A stretch of 64,000 bases of DNA from Paragorgia papillata (taxonomy: Eukaryota > Cnidaria > Anthozoa > Scleralcyonacea > Coralliidae): positions 1 through 64,000 of the forward strand of contig JAWNZC010000349.1 in the NCBI GenBank assembly GCA_035771165.1, written 5' to 3'. The position numbers were made by a program, and so were the translations under genes. The notes beneath the pieces were generated by a model, which was not told the DNA's origin, made no database searches, and worked only from the letters and a program-made list of their open reading frames with translations. This document shows, piece by piece, positions 31,794 to 45,600 of this stretch (the stretch's first letter is position 1; the number at the start of each line of letters is the position of its first letter).

Positions 31794-34700
31794 TCAATCA
31801 ATCACACGACGATAAACTCGAATATTACAAACTGATCATAAACTTATTATAAACTAATTATACTAGTTGCCATAGTTTTTAGAATATAATAAACATATAC
31901 TAGTTACCTAAGATTTGGTTAACTTGACTATCCTTTGACATTGACGTTTTCTTCAAAGAACTTGTGCTTTAAGATAATTTAACAAACATCAATTAGAACA
32001 GCCTTCCTTCCAGTACCAAACAAACAGGTGGCTCCGTTAGTATTAATCATTTCAATCATGACGTAATAAAACATAAACTTTATTTCGTTGAATATTGTAC
32101 AAGAGAAATATCATTTTCAGTCTTTCCGTCCGTCCGTCCGTTCGTTCGCGTGTGCTTACGGTGGCCCAAAAGCTAGGGTCACTCACGGCACAACCTACTA
32201 AACTCACAGCAAAAATGCTGCGGCGGAAGTGGAAATTCGCGGCGAAAGTGGAAATTTCACAGCGGAAGTCAAAGTTCCAAGACGGAAAAAGGCAGGCTTT
32301 TTACGTCTATAATATCCAACGAAATATAATGATAATAATCGTGGACAAAAAAGCACTATTAATAATGTACTTGTTTTATTTTGGATATAAATCCCGAGAA
32401 ATAAGAGGAATGCTTTCCAAATACAATATAAAAGTGAAATATAGGAAAATATATCTCCAAAAATGGAACGCTTGCAAAATCTCAAAGATTTTAACATAGA
32501 TGTTGACAGTCAAGGTAAAACATACACACGCACGCACGTACATACACACATACATATATACGTACCTACGAATAAATGAACGAACGAACGAACAAACAAA
32601 CAAACAAACAAACAAACAAACAAACAAACAATAAAATCAATCAAAAAATATTAAAAACAGTATCTCACGAAAACATTTCATTCTTACTTTTGATTTTTTT
32701 GTCTTTTCCGCTCCTCTTCTGTCTTAGGCAACTGGGATCTTTTCCTATTTACGTTATTGTTTTCGAAAAAATTTCTCATTTTAGTAAATTTCACTGTTTG
32801 TGTTTTAGAAGCATCCTTTATCAAACACTTGGAACAATCTTTACTGGATTCGATCTCAGAGTCATTATTTGAAAGTGCCTTACACTCCGAACTATTTTTA
32901 GCCACAACGGTCTCTTCTTCAATGAACTGAGAAGCGACGTCGTCTAAATCGTATCTTTCATCTTCTTCCTCCTCACATTCTTCAGGCACAGGAGATTTCT
33001 TGGAATGTTATCAAAAATACAAAGGAAAAGAAAGACATAGTTGAAATAACATCCACACTAACATGACATACATCTTTTTATCAGATGTAACGATTTCCAT
33101 TTTCGGCCTCGCAATTTTACCAAAATACTTTTTCAACCAAAAAAACTGATGTTCGAAACTCTACAGTAAGGACTGTATGGTTAAACGTGTGCCTCCATCA
33201 CTGGACCTCAGGGTTGGTCAATTACATCTTTATGCCTTCCGTCGTGTACGATAATTAGTTCTATATATAAATCTTCCGATACATTGCGTGTTGCATTTCC
33301 TGAGTTTACTGGGTGAATTAATATAATGACTTTGACACGTTTTGGGATAATCTGGCTAGGGGTAAAAATCCCTTGCCGCTTTATTAAAACTTTGAAAAAC
33401 AGAAATTATAAACTATGTATTTTACAAACGTGCTAAAATGGTTTCACCCAGTGAAGGTGAGGGCCAGATAACGCCAAAATCTAGAACAATATCTCTATAA
33501 CTAAAAATTATGGACGCAGATATGGGGAGGAGGCGGGTAAATAAATTTCAGAATGTCTTTACTTGGCAGTGGACTGTATGCGAATGGCAGGAAAATAGTG
33601 ATAGGGTGTGTTATAAACCCATCCCGTAATCGTTATCTCGATATTCCAGCTTCCCTGAGGTGTTTCCGGTATTTCTTATCTTAAAAGTCATGTGTTGTCA
33701 ATACACTTAATTATGTTAACTGCCTATCTTTCAACATTAACACGACGGAAGGCATAAAATTCCTATTCGCGAGCAAATATTTTATTTATGTTAAAATAGT
33801 ATGTTTAACTTTTATCTCGCCGCTTGCGATGTTTCTCTGATCTCTCCCTATAAATTTGTTAAACAACAGGTTCCGGTACAAAATGGGGCGAGTCCTGGGC
33901 TTTTATACGTCGATCCGCTGTCAATCAACCGTAAACGTGTATACACCTACGTTAACACAAATATCGTCTTTACATGACTTATCTGCTGATAAAAACTTCA
34001 AATAACACATTGAAAGAAGACAGGTAAGAACTACCGATAAATGTTTCAAGTACCTGTGTTTCATGTCGTTTTTTCATGGAACAAAATTATGACAAGATCT
34101 TTCAGGCTCAAATTGTGCGGCCATGCGGTGCAAAGATTGTTTTATTTCCGAGCAGATTAAAATTTTGTAACACATGAAGTGGAAGGAGCTACCCCGTTTA
34201 TAGCGGAATCTAGTGTTTAAAAACTGTTATATGTACTTACCAGTTTGTCACCAAGTTCTTTCTTTTCACTAGGTAGCAACTCGTACTTTGCCATTTTAAA
34301 TCCTCTCTCAATTTTGTCAGATCTCTTAAAAATGTCGGTCGAGACACAGCAGCCATCATTTCTCAATGCAAACAAATTTTCAATTCCAAATAACTCTCCC
34401 TTTTTATCTTTCTCCCCGGCGACCGCAGTAAAATACCGACGTTCGTTGTTGCCTTCCACAGCAACGTTTGCTAGTTGCTAGAAATAGAGTAAATGTATAT
34501 TGGTTTTAAATTATGTAAACCAGTTTTGATGGCCTCAATTCACAGTCATCCTTCAAGTCAAGTGAGATGTTCTGTCAAGATCACCTATATTTCTGTGTCT
34601 GCTGGTTCATTAATATGCCAAGTGGGTGGTGTGGTCATGTGTGGAAGTTGTTATTGCACTGCACTGCACTGCACTGCACTGTAACTGTAACTGTTCTGGA

Positions 34701-37700
34701 ATGTATCGTATACTGTGTTGTATTCTATTGTATTAAACTTGATGAAATATTCCTTCAAGTGTATGATATATTACGTACTGTAGCACACCTTATGACTTTA
34801 ACATTATGACAATTATTTAAATTACTAAGTGCATGTACACTGACTTGTTTATAAACTTGACGTAGATAAATATTTTCTTCGACAGTTCCACTAGAAATCA
34901 TACGAAACACTTTGACATCTCGTCTTTGACCAATACGATAGGCTCTAAAATATATATAATAGAAAATAAAATGATAATTTATTGGATATATAAACCAAGG
35001 CAGCCGCTATAGGAATGCGCAAGAACATTTAACAAATTTATATATAGTAAGCTTTGACATACAGCTCGGAGAACCGTAGCCCCCCCATCCCCCCCCCCCC
35101 CCGCCCCCCCATCGGGGAAAATTTACAGATTTGTCGGGGAATGATCTGGAAGAAAAATTGTATTTTTAACAATTGGCAAACAACTTTTTAACTGATTAAG
35201 CCAGACAAGTCAGTAATTAATGCTTTAATAGTGAAATAAAACTCCTTTAGAAACACAGGATATGGTATATATTGTGCAGAAGCCAACAGTAATAATAATT
35301 ACAACAAACAAAATTCCATTTTCTGTCTGCAATATTGAACGAAAATGGCAAAGGTTAATGACCACACTATGTGTTCAACAAATTTTTCTTTATTGATAGC
35401 ATGAAAATAGATGCAGCTGTAGCTTGTCGGTTATTGCAATAATTTCACGCTGAGAAGATAGAAAAAGCTATTCTAGACGTTCAAATTTTGGAAATTTTCC
35501 GGGGGAGGATGCTCCCGGACCCCCCTACTAGCCCCCCCTGTCGGGGACCTTAGCCTTTGTCGGGGAATTCCTGGCGCCACCCCTGCGCAGATAACACAAA
35601 TAATGTGATATATTATATTCCGGTGAATAATATAACAATAAAGTTGATGTTTGCGGGCATAAATATGTTTCTTATAATTTTCTTCTAAATGCAGCCTGAG
35701 TCAGGCCAAAAACATATTTATGCCCGCAAACATCAACTTTATTGTTATATTATTCACGGGAATATAATATATCACATTATTTGTGTTAGTAATATATCAT
35801 ATAATATACTCATTATTTGCATTTTAGCCAGCAAAATACACCACAATGCCGGATAAAATTATTATAATTGGAGTTTTACTCTGCTGGTCACCACTGTCAT
35901 TTGACAAATTTTGTAAGTGAATGAAATAAATATACCACACCTGTCTTCAGCTTGAAGATCGTCAGCAGGATTCCAACTTGGATCAAATACAATAACAACA
36001 TTAGCGCTTGTTAAATTTAAACCTACTCCGCCAGCCTTGGTTGAAACGAGAAACATAAAAATATCAGGATCGGTGTTAAATTCCCTCACAGTGCAAAGTC
36101 TTCGTTCTCCTCGTGTTTTGCCATCTAAACGTCTGTAAACCATACCACAACTGATGACATACGCCTCGAGCATATCCAACAACTTGACGCCATGGAGTAG
36201 AAATAATATATATAGGAAAAAGAAATTACCATGCATATAGTTAAATTGTGGGAGCATTTTGGGAAATCGGTGGTACACGTCAGTTTATATATCTTATTAG
36301 ATGTTTTGGTGTGTAGTATCGCTGTATATTTTTACGAGTTGTGCCGTATCAACAAATTTTTATGGAAAACTCTAAAAAAGCCAGAGAAGTAGCGTGACTT
36401 GCACCAGGACAAAATAATAAGCATACATGAAGTAGTCTCCCGTGTGATAAATTTGATTAGCTAACAAAATCTGTCAAACCGGTTTTCTACTATCCAAATA
36501 ACTAACTATCCAAATATCGCTGTATATTTGTACTCATGGTGCAAGTCACGCTACTTCTGGCCTTTTTAGAGTTTTCTTTTTCCATAAAAATTTGTTGATC
36601 AGAGCAGTTGTATAATAAATCTCTTTTAAGATGTTTTGGTGTGTAGTATCGCTGTATATATACGAGCACAACCCGTAAAAATACACAGCGATACTACACA
36701 CCAAAACATCTAATAAGATATAAATATTAAACCGAGGTCTTGCTGTATTGACGAGCAATAGCGAGGTTAATACGTTCAAGACAGAGGTTTAATATTTTAC
36801 CGTAACGATCGAACGGTCGAGGTTATTAAGTACTTTATTATATGGCACTTTTTATTTCAAAATCAATCTTGTATTTCTTGGTCTTCGCTTCCTTTAACTT
36901 CGTCAAAACACCGAACTAGCGTTATTTTCTGCTGTTTCTTTCTCGTCTGGATACTAGAATTTACTTTTATAATGTTCATCGTCGTTTATTTAATTTATTT
37001 TCGTCGTTTTTCGGCTATAAAAGTTTATTGTTTGTTTCCAATCGTAGGACATTAACAATTTCCATAATGCCCGCGGGCATTACGGAGAAATCTCGCCACG
37101 TCAGCAACCAATCACAGCGCGTGGTTTTACCGGAAGTAATCCGTGCTATATAATAAGTTATTTTATTGACCACTCCCTAATAAATTATAATCTATAAAGC
37201 TTCCAGACTACAAAGATAACGGTTGGGGTTTGAAGTTAGAACTAACGTTGTCGTTGTATATAATTATAATTTTATAGATATAGAAAACTAGATTGCCTCA
37301 CTTATAAAGTTTAGTGGCACGGTGGGAATTTCATTTCACAATAATCCTCAAAGAAACATAAAGAAAAAATTCAATGCATGGTCGTAACACGACGAATATG
37401 ATTTTAAAACCATTTTTTGCAAGCATTTTTTTGAAGCTTAACCAGTGAAAAGCAAAAAAAAAAATCACGAGAATTCCATCAAGAACTACTGTAATGAAAA
37501 TTGATCGTGCATATGTTAAGATAAATATTAGCAATAACAAATAAGAATTTAGCCAATACTAATAACTCTTGGAAATCATTAATAATTCATGAATTATCGT
37601 ACATCTGACATGCATAAGTTTTAATACCCAATGAAAACCTGTAGGCTCCACCACTAATAAAATCGATAATCTCACATGTGTGATTATTCATGATATGTGT

Positions 37701-40700
37701 CGATTATATCATGAAACGCACACTAGAGTAAACTGCACTATTTTTGTGGGGCAATAGGACTATTTTTTATATAATAAACAGAACAATACATGGATGTTTA
37801 GAAATATGAAATTATTGCATGTTGAAAAGGATATATCACTCGTTCGCTTTGCTCACTTGTTTGATATCCTGGTCAACACTCGAAATAAATTTCATATTTC
37901 CGCACATTCATGTATTATTCGCTATATAATCGTGTTCGTATTAAAGGCTTATTAACCGAGTTCGACGTCTACGGGAAAGTATTTGCCTGAGGTTTTCGTA
38001 CAGACCGAGCGACGAAGGAGCGAGGTTTGTGCGAGAGAAACCGAGGGCAAATACTTTCCCGTACAGACCGAGAAAACGAGGTTAACAAGTCTTTTATTAT
38101 ATGGCTTTTGGTTTGTTTTCTTATCTGTTTTTAGTTCTACGTTTGTCTTGATCAGGTGTCGCTGTTCACCTTAGTTCTTACTTTTGAGCTTGTTCGTTTC
38201 GCTTCATGTTTACACCTGTTAGGCTTTTATTTTTCGAGCTTTTAAATAAGAAGTTTTTATAAAAAGAAACACTGATGTTTCAGGACGTATTATTGTTAAA
38301 AATTTTCCAACGAATATATCTAATTCGCTTTTATTTTCATTCAAATCAACTCAGTAATTTCCCCGCCAAAACTTGCAGGTCATTAAAAAGGACGTAATGC
38401 CCTCTCACAGTGCCGAGAGGGCATTACGGCTTTTTCCGGACCTCTCAGCAACCAATCAGCGTGCGCCGTTTGGCGTAATGACCCAAAAACAAGCCCAGCC
38501 ATATAATAAGTAGATATAATAGATATATTTAATCAATACACCGTGAAAAAAAGAATTAATACATCCAAAGATTACTTACTTGTGTGGAATATGAAAATAG
38601 CAACACTTTGTCTTTTTGCCGTTTAAACAACTTTAACAGTTTATCCAAAACTTTCATTTTGCCACAAAAATTACTGTCTGAGAAGAGCTGAAGAGAAGGC
38701 AACTCACTGGCTAGCTTAAAATCAGGATGAGCTGAGAAGACCTTTTCACATACTGCAGTAGCCTACACATAAAAAAGAAGTTAAAGTGCTTATAAAACGA
38801 AAATTAAGTTTGTCTTATTTGAAAGTACTTTTGAAATGACAAAGTAACATATTTTTCTGTTTTTTGTTTCCGTGCTTCGTTTTTGAAATATTTCTGTTTG
38901 TTTTATATGTGAAACTAACCAGTGACATCACAACGTGCATAAGGACTTACTGGGAAAGGTTATGTATCTTTGCTATTCATAAACGGAATCATGCGGTTGA
39001 AAATGTATATTTTTGTTGTTGTAAGGGAAAAACACACACACACTTGCTTTGAAGTGATTCCGTTTGGTGAATAGCCAAGGTATATAACCTTTCCCAGTAA
39101 GTCATTATGCACGTTGTGATGTCACTGGTTAGTTTCGCTTATAAAACAAACTGAAATATCTCAAAAACAAAGCAAGGAAACAAAAAAACCAGCAAAATAT
39201 GTTACTTTGTCATGTCAAAAGTACTTTCAAATAAGACAGGAATAGCAGGAATCAAACTAGAAAACATATCAAGTCACCCTAACTCAGTACGCAATGCATT
39301 ATATAGCATTTCCGGCGGTATATGTACATTTTATAGTAAAAAAGGATCAAGTCGAAAAGGTACGGTCAAAAGCTAACAAATTACTCGGGATGATACGACG
39401 GTCAACATTAGAGATGACAGATACTTGTGCTAGAATATCTCTTGATTTACAGCTTGTTAGGAGCAATTTTGCCTTTGCCTCTCAAGTATGGTGCCCTCAG
39501 TCCGTTGAACTGATCAATGACACTGAGAAAGTGCAGCGAAGAGCGACCAAATTCATTTTAAATCTAGGGTTTACAACCGACGTTCCTTATCTACCTAGAC
39601 TTAAAGATCCCGATTTACTACCTATAACCTATTGGCACGAGTATCTGGACTTAGTTTTACTTTACAAAATTATACACAACCAAACTTCAATTGATGCATA
39701 TGCTCATCCATCATTAGCACTGCCTGGAAATACTAGAAGCCCGTCAGTCGATGATACTATTAAACCCCAAGTGCCATTTGCTAAAAATGTTACTTTCTAG
39801 ACATCTTTTTTCGTAAGAGCTTCTAAGGCTTGGAACATTTTAACTAAAAAACTTTGTCATGGTAACACTAGTTTACACGCTTTCAAATCAGGTCTTAAAA
39901 TTTACTATAAAAATACTTTGTTAAATGTTTATAATTGTGATGATCCTCGTACTTGGAAATCCGTTTGCATCAAATGCAGGAAGGCTAGGCCTCTTGATAC
40001 TTCTCCAAACTGCTGTACAGTAACCAGCACATAAATGTTTTATTCAGTCATGTAATTAGCAGTTTAATTAGATTAATTTTGTGTTTGTAATTAAAGTGCT
40101 TATATAACTTGTGGGGTTTTAACGTATTTGAATAGAGCAAAAAAAGTTAGTTAATAAGTTATTTGATTTACTTTAATAGTTTCTGAGATATAAGCCTTTA
40201 AACATGCCAATTTCGGAATTTCGCCAAAAATTTCCGTCGTTCATTTTTAAGCACGGGGGCCTGGGACTCAGGAACCTAAGCCGACCGTTTTCTTAGTTGG
40301 AACTCTCGTGCGTACTGGAAAACGGGTGTGAGCTCGACATTTCGATTTTTCAGTCAAATATATGTGTTTTTGTGAATCAATAACCCGAAACGTAGTTGTT
40401 TTGGATTGACTCGTTCCTGAGTCCCAGGCCCCCAAGGTGTTAAAATGAACGACGGAAATTTTTGAGAATTGGCATGTTCAGAAGCCAATATGTCAGGAAC
40501 TATTTGACTAAATCAAAAACGGCAAAATAACTTATTAACTGATTCTTTCTGCTCTATTCAAATACGTTAAAACCCCACAAGTGATATAAGCACTTTAAGT
40601 TTCGATTATGGGATCACCGTAATTGGTGTAACTTGTGGCGAACTCCCTATATAGCGCTGCGTATTTCTAATGTAGTGGCTGAAGCTATCATTAAATCATT

Positions 40701-42580
40701 AAATCATTTTACCATCACCGTAGCAGCCTAACTATTTCTTAAAAAGTATTAAGAAGACAGAACTATTTTATCAACACTAAACCAACTATGTTCACATCGG
40801 GTTATAGAAATACGTGTTTTAGCCAATCACAATTACGCACGATTACTAAATGCTACTTTACTTGTTGCAATCAAGAAATCAGACGGAAATGAAGTCTTCT
40901 TAAGAATATGGTAACCCAGTAAATACAGTAGCTTTAGTCACCGTAAATGCATAATGAACACAAAATAATTATACAAAATTTTTAATACTAACGTTATTAT
41001 CGTTATTTTATTTGCAATAAAGCTATAATGTTACAAAACAATATTGATTTTTAAGGAGATGTAGGAAAAACTACTATTCGCAAGATAAAAAAAATATTTG
41101 AATGAATGAAGTAAACGAATCAATCGACTGTTACTCTACAACGCATCTCAAGCAGTGCACTCACCCGTTTTCGCTGTTCTTCTGTTTGCTTTATCTGTGG
41201 AAGAAGCAATGCTGCATGATTAGAAACCTTAAGAAAAAGTTTCAAATATTGCAGCATCAGTTTCTTTATCGAACAACCTTCTTCGTTTTCCTAGTAACAA
41301 AAAAAATACAAAAAATATAAAAATACAAATCATTTTAAAATTTAGCAAAATTGTCAGTGATTTTGGGCTCGAAAGTTTTAACTTAGTTATTGCTAATCTG
41401 GATACTGCTGGGTTAGCTACGTCAGTTCTCGTCAAATCTTTGGCTTGTCCAGTAATATAGTAAGAATAGGTCTAAATTCATAGATTTTAGCATAGATACA
41501 AAATTTCAAGGCCCGCTTCTGGCCCCGGGAGTAATTACCCCCTCTACCCCTTCTCGACAGTACTGTAATTAATTAGTCTTAACACATTCACACCGCCCTG
41601 GAGCGAAAGGATAAAAGACTGGGGGCTAATCATCCTTAAGCCGGTTTTCCACTAGGCGACTTTTTTCGCGCGAAGCGACTTTTTCTTTTGTCTCATGAGC
41701 TCTGAGCTGGAACTAATCAGAAATCTATTGAATTCGAACATAAGAAAGTCGCGAAAAACCGGCTTTAAGCCGGTTTTACACGAAGCCGGTTTTCCACTTG
41801 CGAATAAATTCGCGCGAATCGAATTTTTCTTTTGTCTTATGAGCTCTCGACTGGAACTAATTAGAAATCTATTCAACATTTACAATAGAAATGTCGATTC
41901 GCGCGAAAAAATTCGCAAGTGGAAAACCGGCTTTACAGATCAACGTGGCCGTGTCGAGGCATATGAAAGGCGCTCCAGGCAGCCGCCATACGACACAGTC
42001 CAGACCACGGATCACAGCTAAGATGTAGGTGTTGATTTTACGGAGGGAGGAAAATCGGAGAACCCGGCGAAAAAAACTCGAAGCACAGGAGAGATCAACT
42101 ACAACTCTACTCCCATGAGTTCCAAGCTCGACAACGGGGTCAAATCTAATCCCGTTTAACCAGGCTATAACTTTTGGCGAAAGGCAGCGCGCTAACAGCA
42201 CACGCCCCGTGGTAATATATACAGTATATACTGCATTTAGAATTTACCACGAAAACAACTTATTGAATTGAGAAGAAACATTACACGAAAAGCATGAAAA
42301 GAGTTAGGAGAGCACTAAGCAGAAAGCATACAAGTAAATGTTTTCTGCCAAAAAAGGTTACTTATTTTATTCAGAGGGATGCAAACCAATCACCTAATAA
42401 GAATTTTTTGCTTACAGAATAGCAGCATTGTCCACGGGATAATTCACTTCTACAGTCACATGGTTCTCCTTGCTTTAGCACCAACTGTACATCATTTTCT
42501 TGCAGTAAAGTTTTGTAGATTTCTTCTTGTAATTTGGACAAAGGACAAAACACAACTTTTTGATCTATAAGTTCATACCT

Positions 42581-42662
<82 letters not shown>

Positions 42663-45600
42663 CTTTATTATACAAATATTATGCCTTGGAGTGCATGGGA
42701 ACAACAAAGGGTTAGTGCTGTAAAAGTTACATAATTTTTGTAACTAGTTACAGTTACATCATTAGAAAAGTAACTAGTTACCGATAAAAGTTACATTGAA
42801 AAGAAAGTAACTAGTTACAGTTACAAAGTAACTCCAAATATTTTGTAACTAGTTACAAAGTTACATTCCTTTGTCCATGTTACTAGAATTAACAAAGAAA
42901 TTACTGGTTTTTAGATGCCAGTACCATAATTATGTTTTTACAGCTAAATATAGTTGTCACTAAGCAGAAATAGTCAAATTGTATATAATGTATCTTTATT
43001 ATTATTTCTCAAATTCATTAATAATTCATGAACCGAAAACAAAGGAAATCAGTACCGAGACGGAGGTTTTGATATCGGAGGAAGAAATTACATAAATTAA
43101 GCCAACTTTCGCCTCGATTTTCTCTTAAAATACTGATTTGTTTGAGAAGCTATATCATACACTCGGAAGAGTGTTTCATCAGGATTCCAAACACCTCGAA
43201 ATTTGTTCAAAAACCTCGGCTTCACCTCGGTTTTCAACAAAAGTCTCGGTGTTTGGAAATCCTGATGAAACACTCCTCCTCGTGTATGATATATAACATC
43301 AAAACCATTTTTTATCAAGAAAGAATGACATCCTCAACTGAAAATCAGTAACTATAGTCACATTTTTTAACCAAATATTGTAACTAGTTACAGTTCTTTT
43401 AAAAAGTAACTAGTTATAGTTACTTCTGCAAAACGTAACTAGTTATAGTTACATTTACTGCTTCAGAAAAAGTAACTAGTTTCAGTTACAGTTACTTAAA
43501 AATGTAACTAGTTACTGTAACTAGTTACTTGTAACGAAGTTACTCACAGCACTGTAACCTAGAGCTATATACAGTATATAGCTCTAGATAGGTTTACAGT
43601 AATACCATTGGTATATCTATGGTTTTATGTGAAAGAACTACTTATCACTAACAAGAACAACTCACGTACAAATAGCTTAATCAAGATCTAATCTCTACAC
43701 AACAAAACTATAATCCTGGTCAAAAGTCCTCAGGACACCAGGCGTAAACATCTGACGCAACTTTCGGTTCCTAGCTTCCAACCCCAAACGATAATGTTCT
43801 TTTAACACACCCCCCCCCCCACCCCCCCAATACAATGTTGGGCAAGACATCCACTGTACAAAGATTTTCTTACCAACTGGAACACTGAACAGGGGAAGGT
43901 AGTAAATTGCTGCCCTTATTGCACGAGACGTGGAATATAATTTATAATATAATTAATGTATAGACAGTTTTCCAACAATTTCATCCAGGATTGTGGCACA
44001 AGTTGTTGCAATATTGATGGCCGACCAATATAATAATATAACAGTATCATGACAGAACAGCACTGTTCATCACAGTACTGTTCATCATTGTTTCAATAAT
44101 CTTATTAAGCAGTTAACAGTTGTTGAAAAGTGGGGAAATGCACTGATGAGACAAACATGTTCAATATTGTTACCTGCATGGTTGTTCGTTGTTGTTGAAG
44201 CATTTATATAGATGGCTAAACATGCAATGCCGTGTGAACAATGCTATCAAGGAGCTTGGTCAGCAATGGCGTTTCCATACATGTACCATACTTGCTACAA
44301 GTTGTTAATATGCAGGCATGAACGATGTTGAAGTGTTGTGTGATTGTCAACAAGGTTGTTCAGCAATGATAACAATGTTATTAAGACATTGTTCAGTCAT
44401 TAATGACGATGCACCAACTTGTCAACAAGGTCAAAGAATAATGCACCACCCCCTGTTCCAACAATTAACAGCTGCTACTTCATCAATGCTGAATAACTCA
44501 TTGTTGGAACGATATGAACAATATCGTTGATCTAAGAATGTTGTTTTAGTCTTACGACAGTGTTGTTCGGCCATCAATTATGTTGTAACAGCTTGGCTGT
44601 GTAATTTTTTACAAAAACGTATAGTGCTACGTAGGCAGTGTTTAATGTTTTGGATATAGCAAAGCGAAAAAGTAATAAGCTTCCGAGATTTTTTGGAACA
44701 ATCGAAATATTGACGTTTCAAGCGGAGCCGCCGCGTGTATCTAATATGTCCAGCAGTCAACATATTGAAACTACATTACTTCTTACACACAATTGTGCTT
44801 AGCGCGGGTTTACGGATAGTTCTCAATCTGAAACAAATACAAACGTGGATAGAATATTTATATCTTGCCTTTGTGTGGTAACTGGTCGGATAGTAAGGAT
44901 TTGGTTCGTCGTAAACACCAGTCGTCTATCATTGACTGAAATTCCTGTGTTTCTGAAAGGAAAAAATAGTTCTTAAGTTTATTTTTCTTTCTCCTATAGT
45001 ATATTAGATAATCTTATATGCCATCGAGTACGATTGACGACTAATTATTTTAAGTCTAACGAGTGCAATTTGCGCACTTTAAAAAACTCATACATTGGTA
45101 GGTTTCAGTCAATTTTCACTTTAAAAAAAGTCTATAAAGCTTCTAGTTAACACAATTTACCATGACATGCATCATGTATCAGGATTGTATAATTATTTGT
45201 ATCTTGATTCATAATGAACGCAAATATAAAAATATAGTTTATAAACCAAGCATAACGAGTGAGTCGTCTGCTCAATACGTAAAGCTCGACGTATGGGCGG
45301 TCATATATTGGAGATGAAACTAAATGAGATAATCCATCTCTCTTCGTTTAAGCTAAGTTTGGCTTTTATGAATTAACAACCCTAAGTCTTATGGCTTAAT
45401 AGTGCTGACCAAAAAATAAAAACAAGGCACAAGAAAAACTACAAAATTGGCCATCAGTAGTACTACCATTTGTAGGTAAGTGATACTATAATTACTTTTT
45501 CTTCCAGTTGCCAATTCTCTTTTAGTGACATCAAATCTTTGTCCTTTCAATATCGGTTTTCCAAAACGATCAGCAAAATCTTCTTTTTTACCCAAACAAC

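Noticed and set aside
32095..32499. 134-codon + strand frame in the intron between exons 15 and 14
   Set aside because: Basic, low-complexity composition, no homology recognised, no splice or start context; probably chance.
44318..44530. 70-codon frame in a GTTGTTC/CAACAATG-rich stretch
   Set aside because: No recognisable motif, inside an ERCC6L2 intron, and in low-complexity sequence.
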